Positions 25,381 through 32,494 of a stretch of DNA of 42,729 nt are shown here, in pieces. Within the stretch, counting starts at the first letter, position 1. Every line of letters begins with the position of its first letter. The stretch lies in contig JBHPCZ010000022.1 of the NCBI GenBank assembly GCA_042573625.1, forward strand, positions 1 to 42,729, given 5' to 3'. Source of the stretch: JBHPCZ01 sp042573625. GTDB taxonomy: Bacteria; Desulfobacterota; Desulfobacteria; Desulfobacterales; UBA11574. The notes below the pieces were generated by a model. That model was not told the DNA's origin and ran no database searches. It worked only from the letters and a program-made list of their open reading frames with translations. Made by a program: the position numbers and the translations under genes.

Positions 25381-27564
25381 ATGCATCACAGGCGTCTGAC
25401 GATAGCCCTTGCAGGCAACCCCAATTCAGGGAAAACAACTATTTTTAACAATATCACCGGAACCCGTCAGAAGGTCGGGAACTGGCCCGGTGTCACCGTT
25501 GAAAAGAAAGAGGGTACAGTTAACCGATACGGGTATGAACTTAAAATTATCGATCTTCCCGGTACGTACAGCTTAACCCCCTTTTCCATAGAAGAAATTA
25601 TCGCGCGAGATTTTGTTCTGGATGAATACCCGGATGTTGTCATTGATATCATCGACGCCTCAAATCTGGAACGGAGTCTCTACCTTGCAACCCAGCTCAG
25701 GGAGATCGATTGCAAGGTTTTATTTGCCCTGAACATGGCCGACATGGCCCGTTCTCGGGACATAAAAATCGATGCCGAAAAGCTCTCCCAGCTTCTCGAT
25801 GTGCCGGTTGTTTTTACCGTTGGAAACAAAAACGAGGGGATAGACCTTCTGTTGAAAAAGGCCGTCGAACTGGCGGAGTCCGGCGCTGCGATTCCTCAAA
25901 AACGGCGGGTCAAATACAACAAGGACATTGAAAGTTCAATCTCAACACTTGAAAGTTACATCGAGGACAATACAGATGGGTCACTTCCTTACAATATAAG
26001 ATGGACAGCCATTAAACTGCTTGAGAACGACAAAATCATCAAAGAGCGCATCACTCAAAAAGCGGAAAACAGCGCTCAGAACATTCTTCGGGAAACAGAG
26101 AAACTCCGTGGGCTTCTAACGGATCGATTTGATGATGTCCCGGAAATCGTTATGACAGATGAACGATACGGCTTTATTTCCGGAATCATTATGGAAGTCC
26201 ATACCACCTCTACAAAACAGCGGGTTGATATCTCCCGAAATGTCGATCTTGTCCTGACGAACCGGTTTATTGGATTCCCGATTTTTATCTTCTTTATTTG
26301 GGCCATGTTCCAGTTGACCTTTTCGCTCGGCGCCTATCCAATGGAATGGATCGGTACCGGTGTAGACTGGCTTTCAATCTCGATATCCGGCCTTCTCCCG
26401 GACAGTCTTCTGAAAGACCTTCTTTTAAACGGCATCATCGCCGGTGTTGGCAGCGTTATCGTTTTCCTGCCCAATATACTGACTCTTTTCTTCTGTATCG
26501 CCCTTTTCGAAGATACGGGCTATATGTCAAGGGCTGCGTTTCTTATGGACAGAATTATGCATCTGATCGGGCTTCACGGAAAATCTTTTATCCCCATGCT
26601 CATGGGGTTCGGGTGCAATGTTCCTGCCATCATGGCGGCCCGCACACTGGAAAGTGAAAAGGACCGAACCCTCACCATACTCATCACTCCTTTTATGTCC
26701 TGCTCGGCCAAGTTGCCGGTCTACATCGTTCTTGCAGGCACATTTTTTGGCGCCAGAGCCGGGACCGTTATATTCTCGATCTATCTTGTCGGAATTATCC
26801 TCTCCATCATCACCGGCCGGCTTTTTCGCTCGACCCTTTTTAGAGGCGCTGACGCGCCGTTTGTAATGGAGCTTCCGCCGTACCGGGTGCCAATGATAAA
26901 GAGCCTGCTGATTCATATGTGGGACCGCAGCAAACTGTTTCTAAAAAAGATGGGAGGCATCATCCTTATCGGCTCCGTTGTTGTCTGGACCCTTTCGGCT
27001 TTTCCTCGAAACATAGCATACACTTCTGATTACGCATCAGAAATTGAAAGGGTTAAAACATCCTATGCTACTGAAATTGCGGCAACAGAGAAATCTGAAA
27101 ACGCGTCGATTATAAAGAAAAGAGATGATACAATAAAAGAGATTCTACTGGCAGAGAAGTCTGAAAAGTTGGAAAAATCTTTCATGGGCCGTATTGGAAA
27201 GGTGCTTTCCCCCATATTCGCCCCCCTGGGGATTGACTGGCGCGGGAGCGTGGCGCTTCTAACGGGATTTGTTGCCAAAGAAATTGTAGTGAGCACCCTG
27301 GGTGTCCTGTATGTTGCCAAAGACGCTGAAAAGCCAGACGCCCTGAGTAACGCGCTATTATCATCGGGGATGACGCCGCTCTCCGCCCTTGCAATGATGG
27401 TTTTCGTGCTCTTGTATCTGCCATGTCTGGCCACTATCACAACCATCAAGCAGGAGACCGGTTCCACCAGATGGATGCTTTTCAGTATTGCCTACAGTAC
27501 ATCGATCGCGTGGGTTGCGGCATTTTGTGTCTATCAAGGGGGAAGAATCATCGGATTCAGCTAG
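25381..27564 (+). CDS. feoB: Ferrous iron transporter FeoB
   Basis: A G-protein-coupled Fe2+ transporter of the inner membrane. The N-terminal GTPase has G1 GNPNSGKTT at residues 12-20, the switch region WPGVTVEKKEG at 35-45, G3 DLPG at 58-61 and G4 NMAD at 118-121. The membrane part holds the two Gate motifs: FGCNVPAIMAARTL with its metal-site Cys, and the CLATITTIKQETG region. 727 residues is within the family range. A highly charged insertion of about 60 residues (around 550-605) between the membrane halves is longer than in many homologues. It is co-transcribed with feoA. Confidence 0.95.
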   Translation: MHHRRLTIALAGNPNSGKTTIFNNITGTRQKVGNWPGVTVEKKEGTVNRYGYELKIIDLPGTYSLTPFSIEEIIARDFVLDEYPDVVIDIIDASNLERSLYLATQLREIDCKVLFALNMADMARSRDIKIDAEKLSQLLDVPVVFTVGNKNEGIDLLLKKAVELAESGAAIPQKRRVKYNKDIESSISTLESYIEDNTDGSLPYNIRWTAIKLLENDKIIKERITQKAENSAQNILRETEKLRGLLTDRFDDVPEIVMTDERYGFISGIIMEVHTTSTKQRVDISRNVDLVLTNRFIGFPIFIFFIWAMFQLTFSLGAYPMEWIGTGVDWLSISISGLLPDSLLKDLLLNGIIAGVGSVIVFLPNILTLFFCIALFEDTGYMSRAAFLMDRIMHLIGLHGKSFIPMLMGFGCNVPAIMAARTLESEKDRTLTILITPFMSCSAKLPVYIVLAGTFFGARAGTVIFSIYLVGIILSIITGRLFRSTLFRGADAPFVMELPPYRVPMIKSLLIHMWDRSKLFLKKMGGIILIGSVVVWTLSAFPRNIAYTSDYASEIERVKTSYATEIAATEKSENASIIKKRDDTIKEILLAEKSEKLEKSFMGRIGKVLSPIFAPLGIDWRGSVALLTGFVAKEIVVSTLGVLYVAKDAEKPDALSNALLSSGMTPLSALAMMVFVLLYLPCLATITTIKQETGSTRWMLFSIAYSTSIAWVAAFCVYQGGRIIGFS

Positions 27565-27672
27565 CCCGAAGACTTATGAAATATCCGGGTTCGTTCTCAT
27601 TCTTTGAAGTGCAGGGAGTTTGTTAAACGCTCCATAAATGTTTATTCGGGCAGAAATGGAAGGAACATAATT

Positions 27673-28608
27673 ATGGCCACATTCGAACCGGCCTATATTG
27701 AAACGGTTAATAAAGGATTGCTCGAAAACAAAATAGCAAAGGCCTATGATGCCTTAAGTTCCTGCACACTCTGCCCGAGAAAATGCGAGGTTGACCGCCT
27801 TTCCGGTGAAACCGGCATTTGTCTTACCCGCGAAAAATCATACGTTTCAAGCTACAATCCCCACTTTGGCGAGGAGGAACCCCTGGTCGGGAGCAAGGGT
27901 TCCGGCACTATTTTTTTTACACATTGTAATCTTCTGTGCCTCTTTTGTCAGAATTACGACATCAGTCACAAGGGGCACGGCGAAGAAATAACCGATGAAC
28001 AACTGGCAAGCATAATGCTGTTTCTTCAAAATGCAGGGTGCCATAACATTAACTTTGTCACGCCCTCTCATGTTGTACCTCAGATCCTCTCGGCTGTTGA
28101 AATCGCCGTCGAATCCGGCCTTTCAGTTCCCTTGGTTTACAATTCCGGCGGTTACGACCGGGTGGAGACCCTGAAGCTGCTTGAAGGTGTCTTTGATATA
28201 TATATGCCTGATTTTAAATTCTGGGATCCGGAGGTCGCCGAAGCGACGTGTAACGCCAAAGATTATCCTGAAGTGGCCTGTAAGGCGCTTTTAGAAATGC
28301 ACAGACAGGTGGGTGATCTTGTTACCGATGCATCGGGCACCGCCCGGCGCGGCCTTTTGATACGCCATCTTGTCCTGCCACAGGATCTGGCAGGGACACG
28401 ACAGGTCATGCGATTTATCGCACGCAAAGTTTCAACAAACAGCTATGTCAATATCATGCCCCAGTATAGACCCTGTGGCAGAGCCGCCGAAATCGAGGGC
28501 CTCTCAGTTCACCTGTCCCAAAGAGATTATAAAGCCGCATTAAGCGCCGCAAAGGAAGAGGGCATTGAGCGGCTGGATAGTCGAAGGCGTGCGTTTATGT
28601 TATGGTAG
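27673..28608 (+). CDS. PflX-like radical SAM protein (PFL-activase homologue)
   Basis: The 311-residue product belongs to the COG1313 group of radical SAM proteins related to pyruvate formate-lyase activating enzymes. The radical SAM CxxxCxxC motif lies in THCNLLCLFCQNYDISH (Cys85, Cys89, Cys92). An N-terminal CTLCPRKCEVDR...GIC set (Cys31, 34, 38, 50) may hold a second Fe-S cluster. Other matches are FVTPSHVVPQIL and YNSGGYDRVETLKLL. The substrate is not known. The start is taken at the ATG at 27673, which has AAGGAA upstream; the frame runs back to a TTG at 27604 without ribosome-binding support. It lies 108 bases after feoB and may be on the same transcript. Confidence 0.87.
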   Translation: MATFEPAYIETVNKGLLENKIAKAYDALSSCTLCPRKCEVDRLSGETGICLTREKSYVSSYNPHFGEEEPLVGSKGSGTIFFTHCNLLCLFCQNYDISHKGHGEEITDEQLASIMLFLQNAGCHNINFVTPSHVVPQILSAVEIAVESGLSVPLVYNSGGYDRVETLKLLEGVFDIYMPDFKFWDPEVAEATCNAKDYPEVACKALLEMHRQVGDLVTDASGTARRGLLIRHLVLPQDLAGTRQVMRFIARKVSTNSYVNIMPQYRPCGRAAEIEGLSVHLSQRDYKAALSAAKEEGIERLDSRRRAFMLW

Positions 28609-28637
28609 TCAACGAACCTTTGTTTTTCTATCGTTGA
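28609..28637 (+). terminator. Possible weak terminator after the radical SAM gene
   Basis: A 7-bp inverted repeat, TCAACGA (28609-28615) and TCGTTGA (28631-28637), surrounds a T-rich loop immediately after the stop codon. It lacks a T-run after the stem, so this is a low-confidence call. Confidence 0.3.
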
Positions 28638-28826
28638 ATTTGCTGCCGGGTGAGAAGCACACGGTTTGTATGACAAGAATCAATCCTTTGTCGGATCCAG
28701 GCAGGATGTAATGAAATATTGCCCTAAATGAGCGCAAACAAAATCGAGAGAATCTTTTAAGGGCTCTAAATAACGGCTTTTATTTTAAGTGTGTGGTTCA
28801 ATTAACAAACCGCTGCCAAGTGAAAT

Positions 28827-29444
28827 ATGATGGTGCAGTTTTTTTCTCAATTTTGTTTACCCGTTGGGAAAGCCGATGATACCCCATCTGCGGCGTTGGA
28901 AAGGGTTCGCGGTAGTTTATTACTACAGCTTCACTCTTTCCGCCTTGCATCTGCCTGCCCTGTGAAATGCAAAGCCTATTTCACCGGGGGGCCATCCTCG
29001 ACTTTTGCTCAAATAGGGTATTATTTAATTGTTATTACAACGCTGTTGATTATTACAAGTAGCATCGCCCATGCGGAACGCTTGTCTGTAGCAGGTTCGG
29101 AAGCCAACATACGTTCAGGCCCCGGAACAACGCACGCTATCCTTTGGAAAGTCGGTAAATACTACCCTTTTAACGTCCTGAAAAAATCCGGTGCATGGTA
29201 TCGTTTCCGTGATTTTGAAGGAGATGAAGGTTGGATACACAAATCTCTGGTGCGCAAAATCCCATCGGTTATTACAAAAAATGAAAAATGCAACATTCGT
29301 TCCGGCCCGGGAACCCAGTATAAGATAGTGATTACCGTTGGAAATGGAATTCCTTTTAAAATCATCAAACGTAAAGGCAACTGGATTAATATTCAACATG
29401 CTGATGGAGACAAGGGATGGATTCACGCGTCCCTGGTCTGGTAA
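28827..29444 (+). CDS. Secreted protein with two bacterial SH3 (SH3b) domains
   Basis: The C-terminal 120 residues form two SH3b repeats, each with the SxANIRSGPGTxxxIL signature, a hydrophobic strand and a DGDKGWIHxSLV ending. SH3b domains usually bind peptidoglycan or mediate envelope contacts. Before them, YYLIVITTLLIITSSIAHA looks like a signal-peptide core cleaved after AHA. There is no credible start codon next to that core; the frame reaches back through repeat copy R2 (28836-29020) to an ATG at 28827. The true start is therefore uncertain, and the ancestral one may have been lost to the repeat. The kinase gene that follows starts 32 bases after this stop. Confidence 0.7.
   Translation: MMVQFFSQFCLPVGKADDTPSAALERVRGSLLLQLHSFRLASACPVKCKAYFTGGPSSTFAQIGYYLIVITTLLIITSSIAHAERLSVAGSEANIRSGPGTTHAILWKVGKYYPFNVLKKSGAWYRFRDFEGDEGWIHKSLVRKIPSVITKNEKCNIRSGPGTQYKIVITVGNGIPFKIIKRKGNWINIQHADGDKGWIHASLVW
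28836..29020 (+). repeat. Intergenic repeat family R, copy 2 (internally deleted)
   Basis: Read on the plus strand, this matches the reverse complement of 42367-42612. Shared blocks are TTTTTTCTCAATTTTGTTT, GGGAAAGCCGATGATACCCC, the AAGGGTTCGC...ACTACAGCTT block, CTTTCCGCCTTGCATCTGCC, and CTGTGAAATGCAAAGCC with TATTTCACCGGGGG. It lacks the internal TCTTCGACTTGACTCC palindrome block of the other copies. It provides the upstream coding frame of the SH3b protein. Confidence 0.85.
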
Positions 29445-29476
29445 TAAGAAAAATGTTTACAACTCAAGGTGACAAT

Positions 29477-30454
29477 GTGAAAAAGAGGCTGGTTGTCGGT
29501 GTAGGTTCAGCGCTGGTGGACATACTCTTCCATGAAAATGACCAATTCCTGGAAAAAACCGGCGCTGTCAAGGGGGGGATGAAGTATGTTGACAAGGAAT
29601 TCATAGAACGGACACTGTTACGAACATCTCAAAAACCAACCGTCGTCCCCGGCGGTTCTGCCTGCAACACTGTAATCGGAATTGGGAGGCTGGGTGGTCG
29701 GGCTCGCTTTGTCGGAAAAAGCGGTAGCGGCATTATGGGGAATTTGATTGAGGCCGATCTTAAGCATAACAACGTTGAACCGTCCCTGCTTAAGTCATCT
29801 TCCCCGACAGGAAGGGTCCTTACTATTATCACGCCGGACGCAGAACGCTCCATGTTGACCTACCTCGGCGCGTCTTCAGAAGCAGCGCCCGACGAAATAA
29901 CTGCCCGACATTTTAAACATGCAGCAATTGTGCACATCGAAGGATATCTCGTCTTTAACAAAGATTTGATGTATGCAACTTTACATGCTGCAAAATCAGC
30001 AGGGGCAATTGTCTCCCTGGATCTTGCCAGCTTTACGGTGGTTGAAGCATCGAAAGCCCACCTGAAAAAAATGGTGCGTGATTTTGTTGATATCCTCATC
30101 GCCAATGAGGAAGAAGCTTTAGCGTTTACGGGATATTCCGATGAAATCAAAGCGGTTGAAAAACTCTCGGAAGAATCTGATATCGCCGTTCTCAAGGTTG
30201 GAGAGCGGGGAAGTTTTATCGCCAAATCGGGGAATATCATAAAGATTGAACCCAAAGGGACCGGTACAGCCGTGGATACCACCGGCGCCGGTGACCTCTG
30301 GGCCTCCGGCTTTCTATTCGGGCTGGTAAATGGCTATCCCCTTGAAAAATGCGGTGAGCTCGGATCGGCATGCGGATTTGAAGTCTGCCAGGTTGTCGGG
30401 ACGAATATACCTGACGAAGGCTGGCAGAGGATAAAAAAACTACTGGAGGAATAA
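29477..30454 (+). CDS. PfkB-family sugar/nucleoside kinase
   Basis: A ribokinase-fold kinase of about 325 residues, close to the adenosine kinase-like subgroup. Key matches are the N-terminal VGVGSALVDILF, the GGSACNTVIGIGRLGGRARFVGKSG substrate-side signature (PfkB signature 1) and DTTGAGDLWASGFLFGL (PfkB signature 2), containing the anion hole GAGD with the catalytic Asp. The phosphoryl acceptor is not predictable; adenosine or a sugar are options. The preferred start is the GTG at 29477, with AAGGTG 6 bases upstream; in-frame ATGs at 29417 and 29453 overlap or closely follow the SH3b gene. Its stop overlaps the start of the TPR gene (TAATG). Confidence 0.88.
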   Translation: MKKRLVVGVGSALVDILFHENDQFLEKTGAVKGGMKYVDKEFIERTLLRTSQKPTVVPGGSACNTVIGIGRLGGRARFVGKSGSGIMGNLIEADLKHNNVEPSLLKSSSPTGRVLTIITPDAERSMLTYLGASSEAAPDEITARHFKHAAIVHIEGYLVFNKDLMYATLHAAKSAGAIVSLDLASFTVVEASKAHLKKMVRDFVDILIANEEEALAFTGYSDEIKAVEKLSEESDIAVLKVGERGSFIAKSGNIIKIEPKGTGTAVDTTGAGDLWASGFLFGLVNGYPLEKCGELGSACGFEVCQVVGTNIPDEGWQRIKKLLEE

Positions 30455-31146
30455 TGGTAAAAAAAAGGGTGTCACGTTCAAGGAAGCGTCAACTGGAAGA
30501 ACCGGATGAATTTATAACCTTTGGGACTAGATTACTCGAGACTGCTGCAAACCATAAAGAAAAACTCTCGATTGCCTTTGGCGTTATTTGCATCATTATT
30601 GTCGGCTTCTTGGGCATGCGATATTATTCGGATCAAAACGAAAACAAGGCCTCGGATCTGCTTGGACAGAATGTGGCCAAATATGAAATGATAAAGAATC
30701 AAATTGGACCGGACAACGCATACCTCAGTGTGAAAAAAGACTTTCAACTGATTCTGGAAAAATATTCAGGAAAAGATGCGGGAAAACTGGCAAGGATAAT
30801 ATTTGCCAATATCTGTTATAACGGCGGAGATTATGACAAGGCCCTCAGACTGTATCACACGTCGCTGGAAGAATTTAACGAAAATATCTTCATTAAAAAT
30901 CAGATCCTAAGTAGCCTGGGGCACACCCATGTAAAAAAGAAAGATTACAAAAACGCAGCAAAGTATTTTGAACTGATTGTTTCCGGGTCTGATATTGTCA
31001 TGAAAGATGAAGCGCTATTTCACCTGGGAAAACTTTACGCTGAAATAAGCAAAACAGATTTGAGCATAAATGCCTTTAAGAAGATCCTGTCTGATTATAC
31101 CGATTCCATCTACATTGAAATGGTCAGGGAAAAGGTTGCCGGTTAG
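30454..31146 (+). CDS. Membrane-anchored TPR protein (YfgM-like)
   Basis: The 230-residue protein has a basic cytoplasmic N-terminus, one transmembrane helix (about residues 38-58), and a soluble part with several tetratricopeptide-like helical pairs (for example LARIIFANICYNGGDYDKALRLYHTSLEEF and ALFHLGKLYAEISKTDLSINAFKKILSDY). This resembles the YfgM/TPR_21 layout of proteins that assist envelope protein folding near SecYEG; the assignment is tentative. Start and preceding stop overlap by one base, so it is translationally coupled to the PfkB-type kinase gene. Confidence 0.78.
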   Translation: MVKKRVSRSRKRQLEEPDEFITFGTRLLETAANHKEKLSIAFGVICIIIVGFLGMRYYSDQNENKASDLLGQNVAKYEMIKNQIGPDNAYLSVKKDFQLILEKYSGKDAGKLARIIFANICYNGGDYDKALRLYHTSLEEFNENIFIKNQILSSLGHTHVKKKDYKNAAKYFELIVSGSDIVMKDEALFHLGKLYAEISKTDLSINAFKKILSDYTDSIYIEMVREKVAG

Positions 31147-31870
31147 CCCGGATATTTCACGCGCCTGATGCGTTCATTTGCAAGGCATTCAGGGGCGCTG
31201 CTGTAGTCTGCTACCGCAGTCCCTGATAACGCGGCAAATGGGCGCATCAGGCAGCGCCCAAAGGGTGAAAAATTTTCAGCTATAGAAGAAAAAGGTCAGC
31301 GTACAAAGTGTGCCTTAGGAACAATATTTATTATTCAACTTAACATTTTGATTTGATTAAAATTTTTCATGAAATATTCGGGTTAGAGTGTAAAGTTCAT
31401 GGCAAGTTGAAAAAATGGATCCCCCCGAAGCAAGACGTTGACGAGTCCCCTTCGGTCTGAGCCTTCGACCCGAGCTCAGGCCGAGAGGGTCTCAGGGTCG
31501 AAAACAGCCGCTATTTTACGGTTATCGAATATCCACCAAGGAATATCGAATGATGAAGTGTTCTCTTTTTTGCCTTTGTAATCTGACAGCGCCAAATTTC
31601 ACGGAAAATTCAATCCGAAGGTAAACACGCTGTTTTCTTTCTATATTCGACATTGGATAGTCGACATTCGATATTGAAAGCACCGGTTGGATGGTGCCTC
31701 ACGTATCAAAGCCCCCCAGGGTGATTGAACTTCTCCGGGTCCTCCGCCGGAGGTGCAGGGTTTGGGCACAACTAAACCCATTACTCCAACACTCCATTAT
31801 TCCAATATAACCAATTAAGATGGCATAGTCGTTGTTTTTAACCTGGCTCCGAGGATCCGGTTTTTCAGGC
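31147..31870. other. Intergenic region of decayed repeats, no gene
   Basis: A 724-base stretch without a credible ORF. It holds a large palindrome (31162-31252), a GC-rich segment around 31430-31510 with short inverted repeats of CTTCGACCC/GGGTCGAA type, and scrambled fragments around 31515-31680 that repeat ATTCGA/TCGAAT-type words (for example AATATCGAATGATGAAGTG). It then runs into the small RNA units. It looks like an accumulation zone for small repeats. Confidence 0.5.
31162..31252. repeat. 91-bp palindromic element (REP/cruciform-like)
   Basis: The outer arms GCCTGATGCG...CATTTGC and GCAAATG..CGCATCAGGC are complementary over about 18 bases with a two-base mismatch. Inner arms TCAGGG/CCCTGA and CTGCTGTAG/CTACCGCAG continue the symmetry to the centre. 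The unit lies 16 bases after the TPR gene and could also act as a transcription barrier. No second copy was noticed in the window. Confidence 0.7.
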
Positions 31871-31875
31871 CTAAA

Positions 31876-31967
31876 TAAAAAACGGCTGACCGGGCTTGAT
31901 TCCGGTGAGCCGTTAAGGAGAAAAAGAGATGAAGAATTATGATAAAGTAATTATTAGGTTGCTTCTT
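31876..31967 (-). ncRNA. Predicted sigma-54-dependent small RNA, copy A
   Basis: Transcription is predicted to start about 12 bases downstream of the GC element of the sigma-54 promoter (near 31967) and to stop at the terminator hairpin 31881-31914, giving about 92 nt. The 5' part is AU-rich and unstructured. It includes a pyrimidine tract, CAUCUCUUUUUCUCCUU, the exact complement of an SD-spacer-AUG arrangement. The 3' end is a strong terminator hairpin with a U6 tail. The architecture (single-stranded seed, terminator as 3' domain) is that of trans-acting regulatory RNAs. It is unlike any family I recognise. The complementary strand contains a 22-codon frame, considered and judged less likely. 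Confidence 0.72.
31881..31914 (-). terminator. Intrinsic terminator of small RNA A
   Basis: On the minus strand AACGGCTCACCGG pairs with CCGGTCAGCCGTT: 12 pairs of 13 with one mismatch, around an 8-base loop, followed by TTTT. The T-run lies only on the minus-strand side, which fixes the direction. Confidence 0.88.
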
Positions 31968-31978
31968 AGTCTTAGTAA

Positions 31979-31994
31979 TGCAAATCTCTTGCCA
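31979..31994 (-). promoter_or_regulatory. Sigma-54 promoter of small RNA A
   Basis: The minus strand reads TGGCAAGAGATTTGCA: the invariant GG and GC are separated by exactly 10 bases, with the consensus TGGCA and TTGCA flanks. The same motif is at 32263-32278 in unit B. Confidence 0.85.
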
Positions 31995-32125
31995 TAATAT
32001 GCTTTAACAATCATTTTTTTATGCAAAGTCGTTTATTGTTAGAATTATCAATGTATTATAAATATAGCCGGGAATTGATTCAAAAATAAAAATTTATTCA
32101 AAGCCTTGTCTTGACCCCCAAAAAA

Positions 32126-32141
32126 GTTTCCATTTGGAAAC
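32126..32141. promoter_or_regulatory. Upstream activator palindrome for small RNA A
   Basis: GTTTCCATTTGGAAAC has perfect 7-base arms around a 2-base centre. It is centred about 165 bases upstream of the predicted start of small RNA A, a normal distance for an NtrC-class enhancer. It is the probable binding site of the Fis-type HTH regulator encoded at 32495-33874. Confidence 0.72.
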
Positions 32142-32165
32142 TCTTCAGCAAATTGAAAAAAATAT

Positions 32166-32252
32166 AAAAAAACGGCTGACCGGGCTTGATTCCGGTGAGC
32201 CGTTAAGGAGAAAAAGAGATGAAGAATTATGATAAAGTAATTATTAGGTTGC
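32166..32252 (-). ncRNA. Predicted sigma-54-dependent small RNA, copy B
   Basis: Same design as copy A: predicted start near 32252, about 87 nt, with a terminator hairpin at 32171-32204. Because the 6-base indel falls at the promoter-start junction, the 5' end differs by a few bases from copy A while the pyrimidine seed and terminator are identical. It is the first transcription unit downstream of the response regulator, in the same direction. Confidence 0.72.
32171..32204 (-). terminator. Intrinsic terminator of small RNA B
   Basis: Same hairpin as in unit A, followed on the minus strand by seven T residues including those of the stem foot. Confidence 0.88.
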
Positions 32253-32262
32253 TTCTTAGTAG

Positions 32263-32278
32263 TGCAAATCTCTTGCCA
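32263..32278 (-). promoter_or_regulatory. Sigma-54 promoter of small RNA B
   Basis: The minus strand reads TGGCAAGAGATTTGCA, GG-N10-GC, identical to unit A. No sigma-70-like hexamer pair of similar quality was seen at this place. Confidence 0.85.
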
Positions 32279-32408
32279 TAATATGCTTTAACAATCATTT
32301 TTTTATGCAAAGCCGTTTATTGTTAGAATTATCAATGTGTTATAAATATAGCCGGGAATTGATTCAAAAATAAAAATTTGTTCAAAGCCTTGTCCTGACC
32401 CTAAAAAA

Positions 32409-32424
32409 GTTTCCATTTGGAAAT
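32409..32424. promoter_or_regulatory. Upstream activator palindrome B1
   Basis: GTTTCCATTTGGAAAT, one base off the perfect palindrome at 32126-32141. It is centred about 164 bases upstream of the predicted start of small RNA B. Confidence 0.7.
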
Positions 32425-32430
32425 TCTTCA

Positions 32431-32446
32431 GTTTCCATTTAGAAAC
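32431..32446. promoter_or_regulatory. Upstream activator palindrome B2
   Basis: GTTTCCATTTAGAAAC, beginning exactly 22 bases (two helical turns) from site B1, so two regulator dimers could bind on the same face of the helix. It lies 48 bases beyond the 3' end of the response regulator gene. Confidence 0.7.
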
Positions 32447-32494
32447 TAATTCCCCCTAATCTAAAAAATCGCTCAATTTAGGTATAAGTAGCTT

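Larger units (their letters stand above)
31871..32147 (-). repeat. Tandem unit A (sRNA gene with promoter and upstream site)
   Basis: This roughly 275-base unit is repeated at 32162-32430 as a direct tandem copy. It comprises, read leftward, an upstream palindrome, a sigma-54 promoter, an approximately 90-nt transcribed segment and a terminator. The transcribed segment is identical between copies apart from one base in the terminal A-run. The upstream part shows about five substitutions and a 6-base indel at the promoter-start junction. Confidence 0.92.
32162..32430 (-). repeat. Tandem unit B (sRNA gene with promoter and upstream sites)
   Basis: Direct copy of unit A, closer to the regulator gene. 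It has one near-perfect palindrome in the shared part and a second one just beyond the repeat boundary (32431-32446), so its enhancer region is doubled compared with unit A. Confidence 0.92.

Noticed and set aside
31920..31998. A 22-codon plus-strand frame with AAGGAG 8 bases before ATG, repeated as a 20-codon frame in unit B
   Set aside because: The SD-ATG look is the mirror of the sRNA pyrimidine seed. The T-run of the terminator and the sigma-54 promoter are both on the minus strand, and no promoter was seen for the plus strand. A leader peptide cannot be fully excluded.
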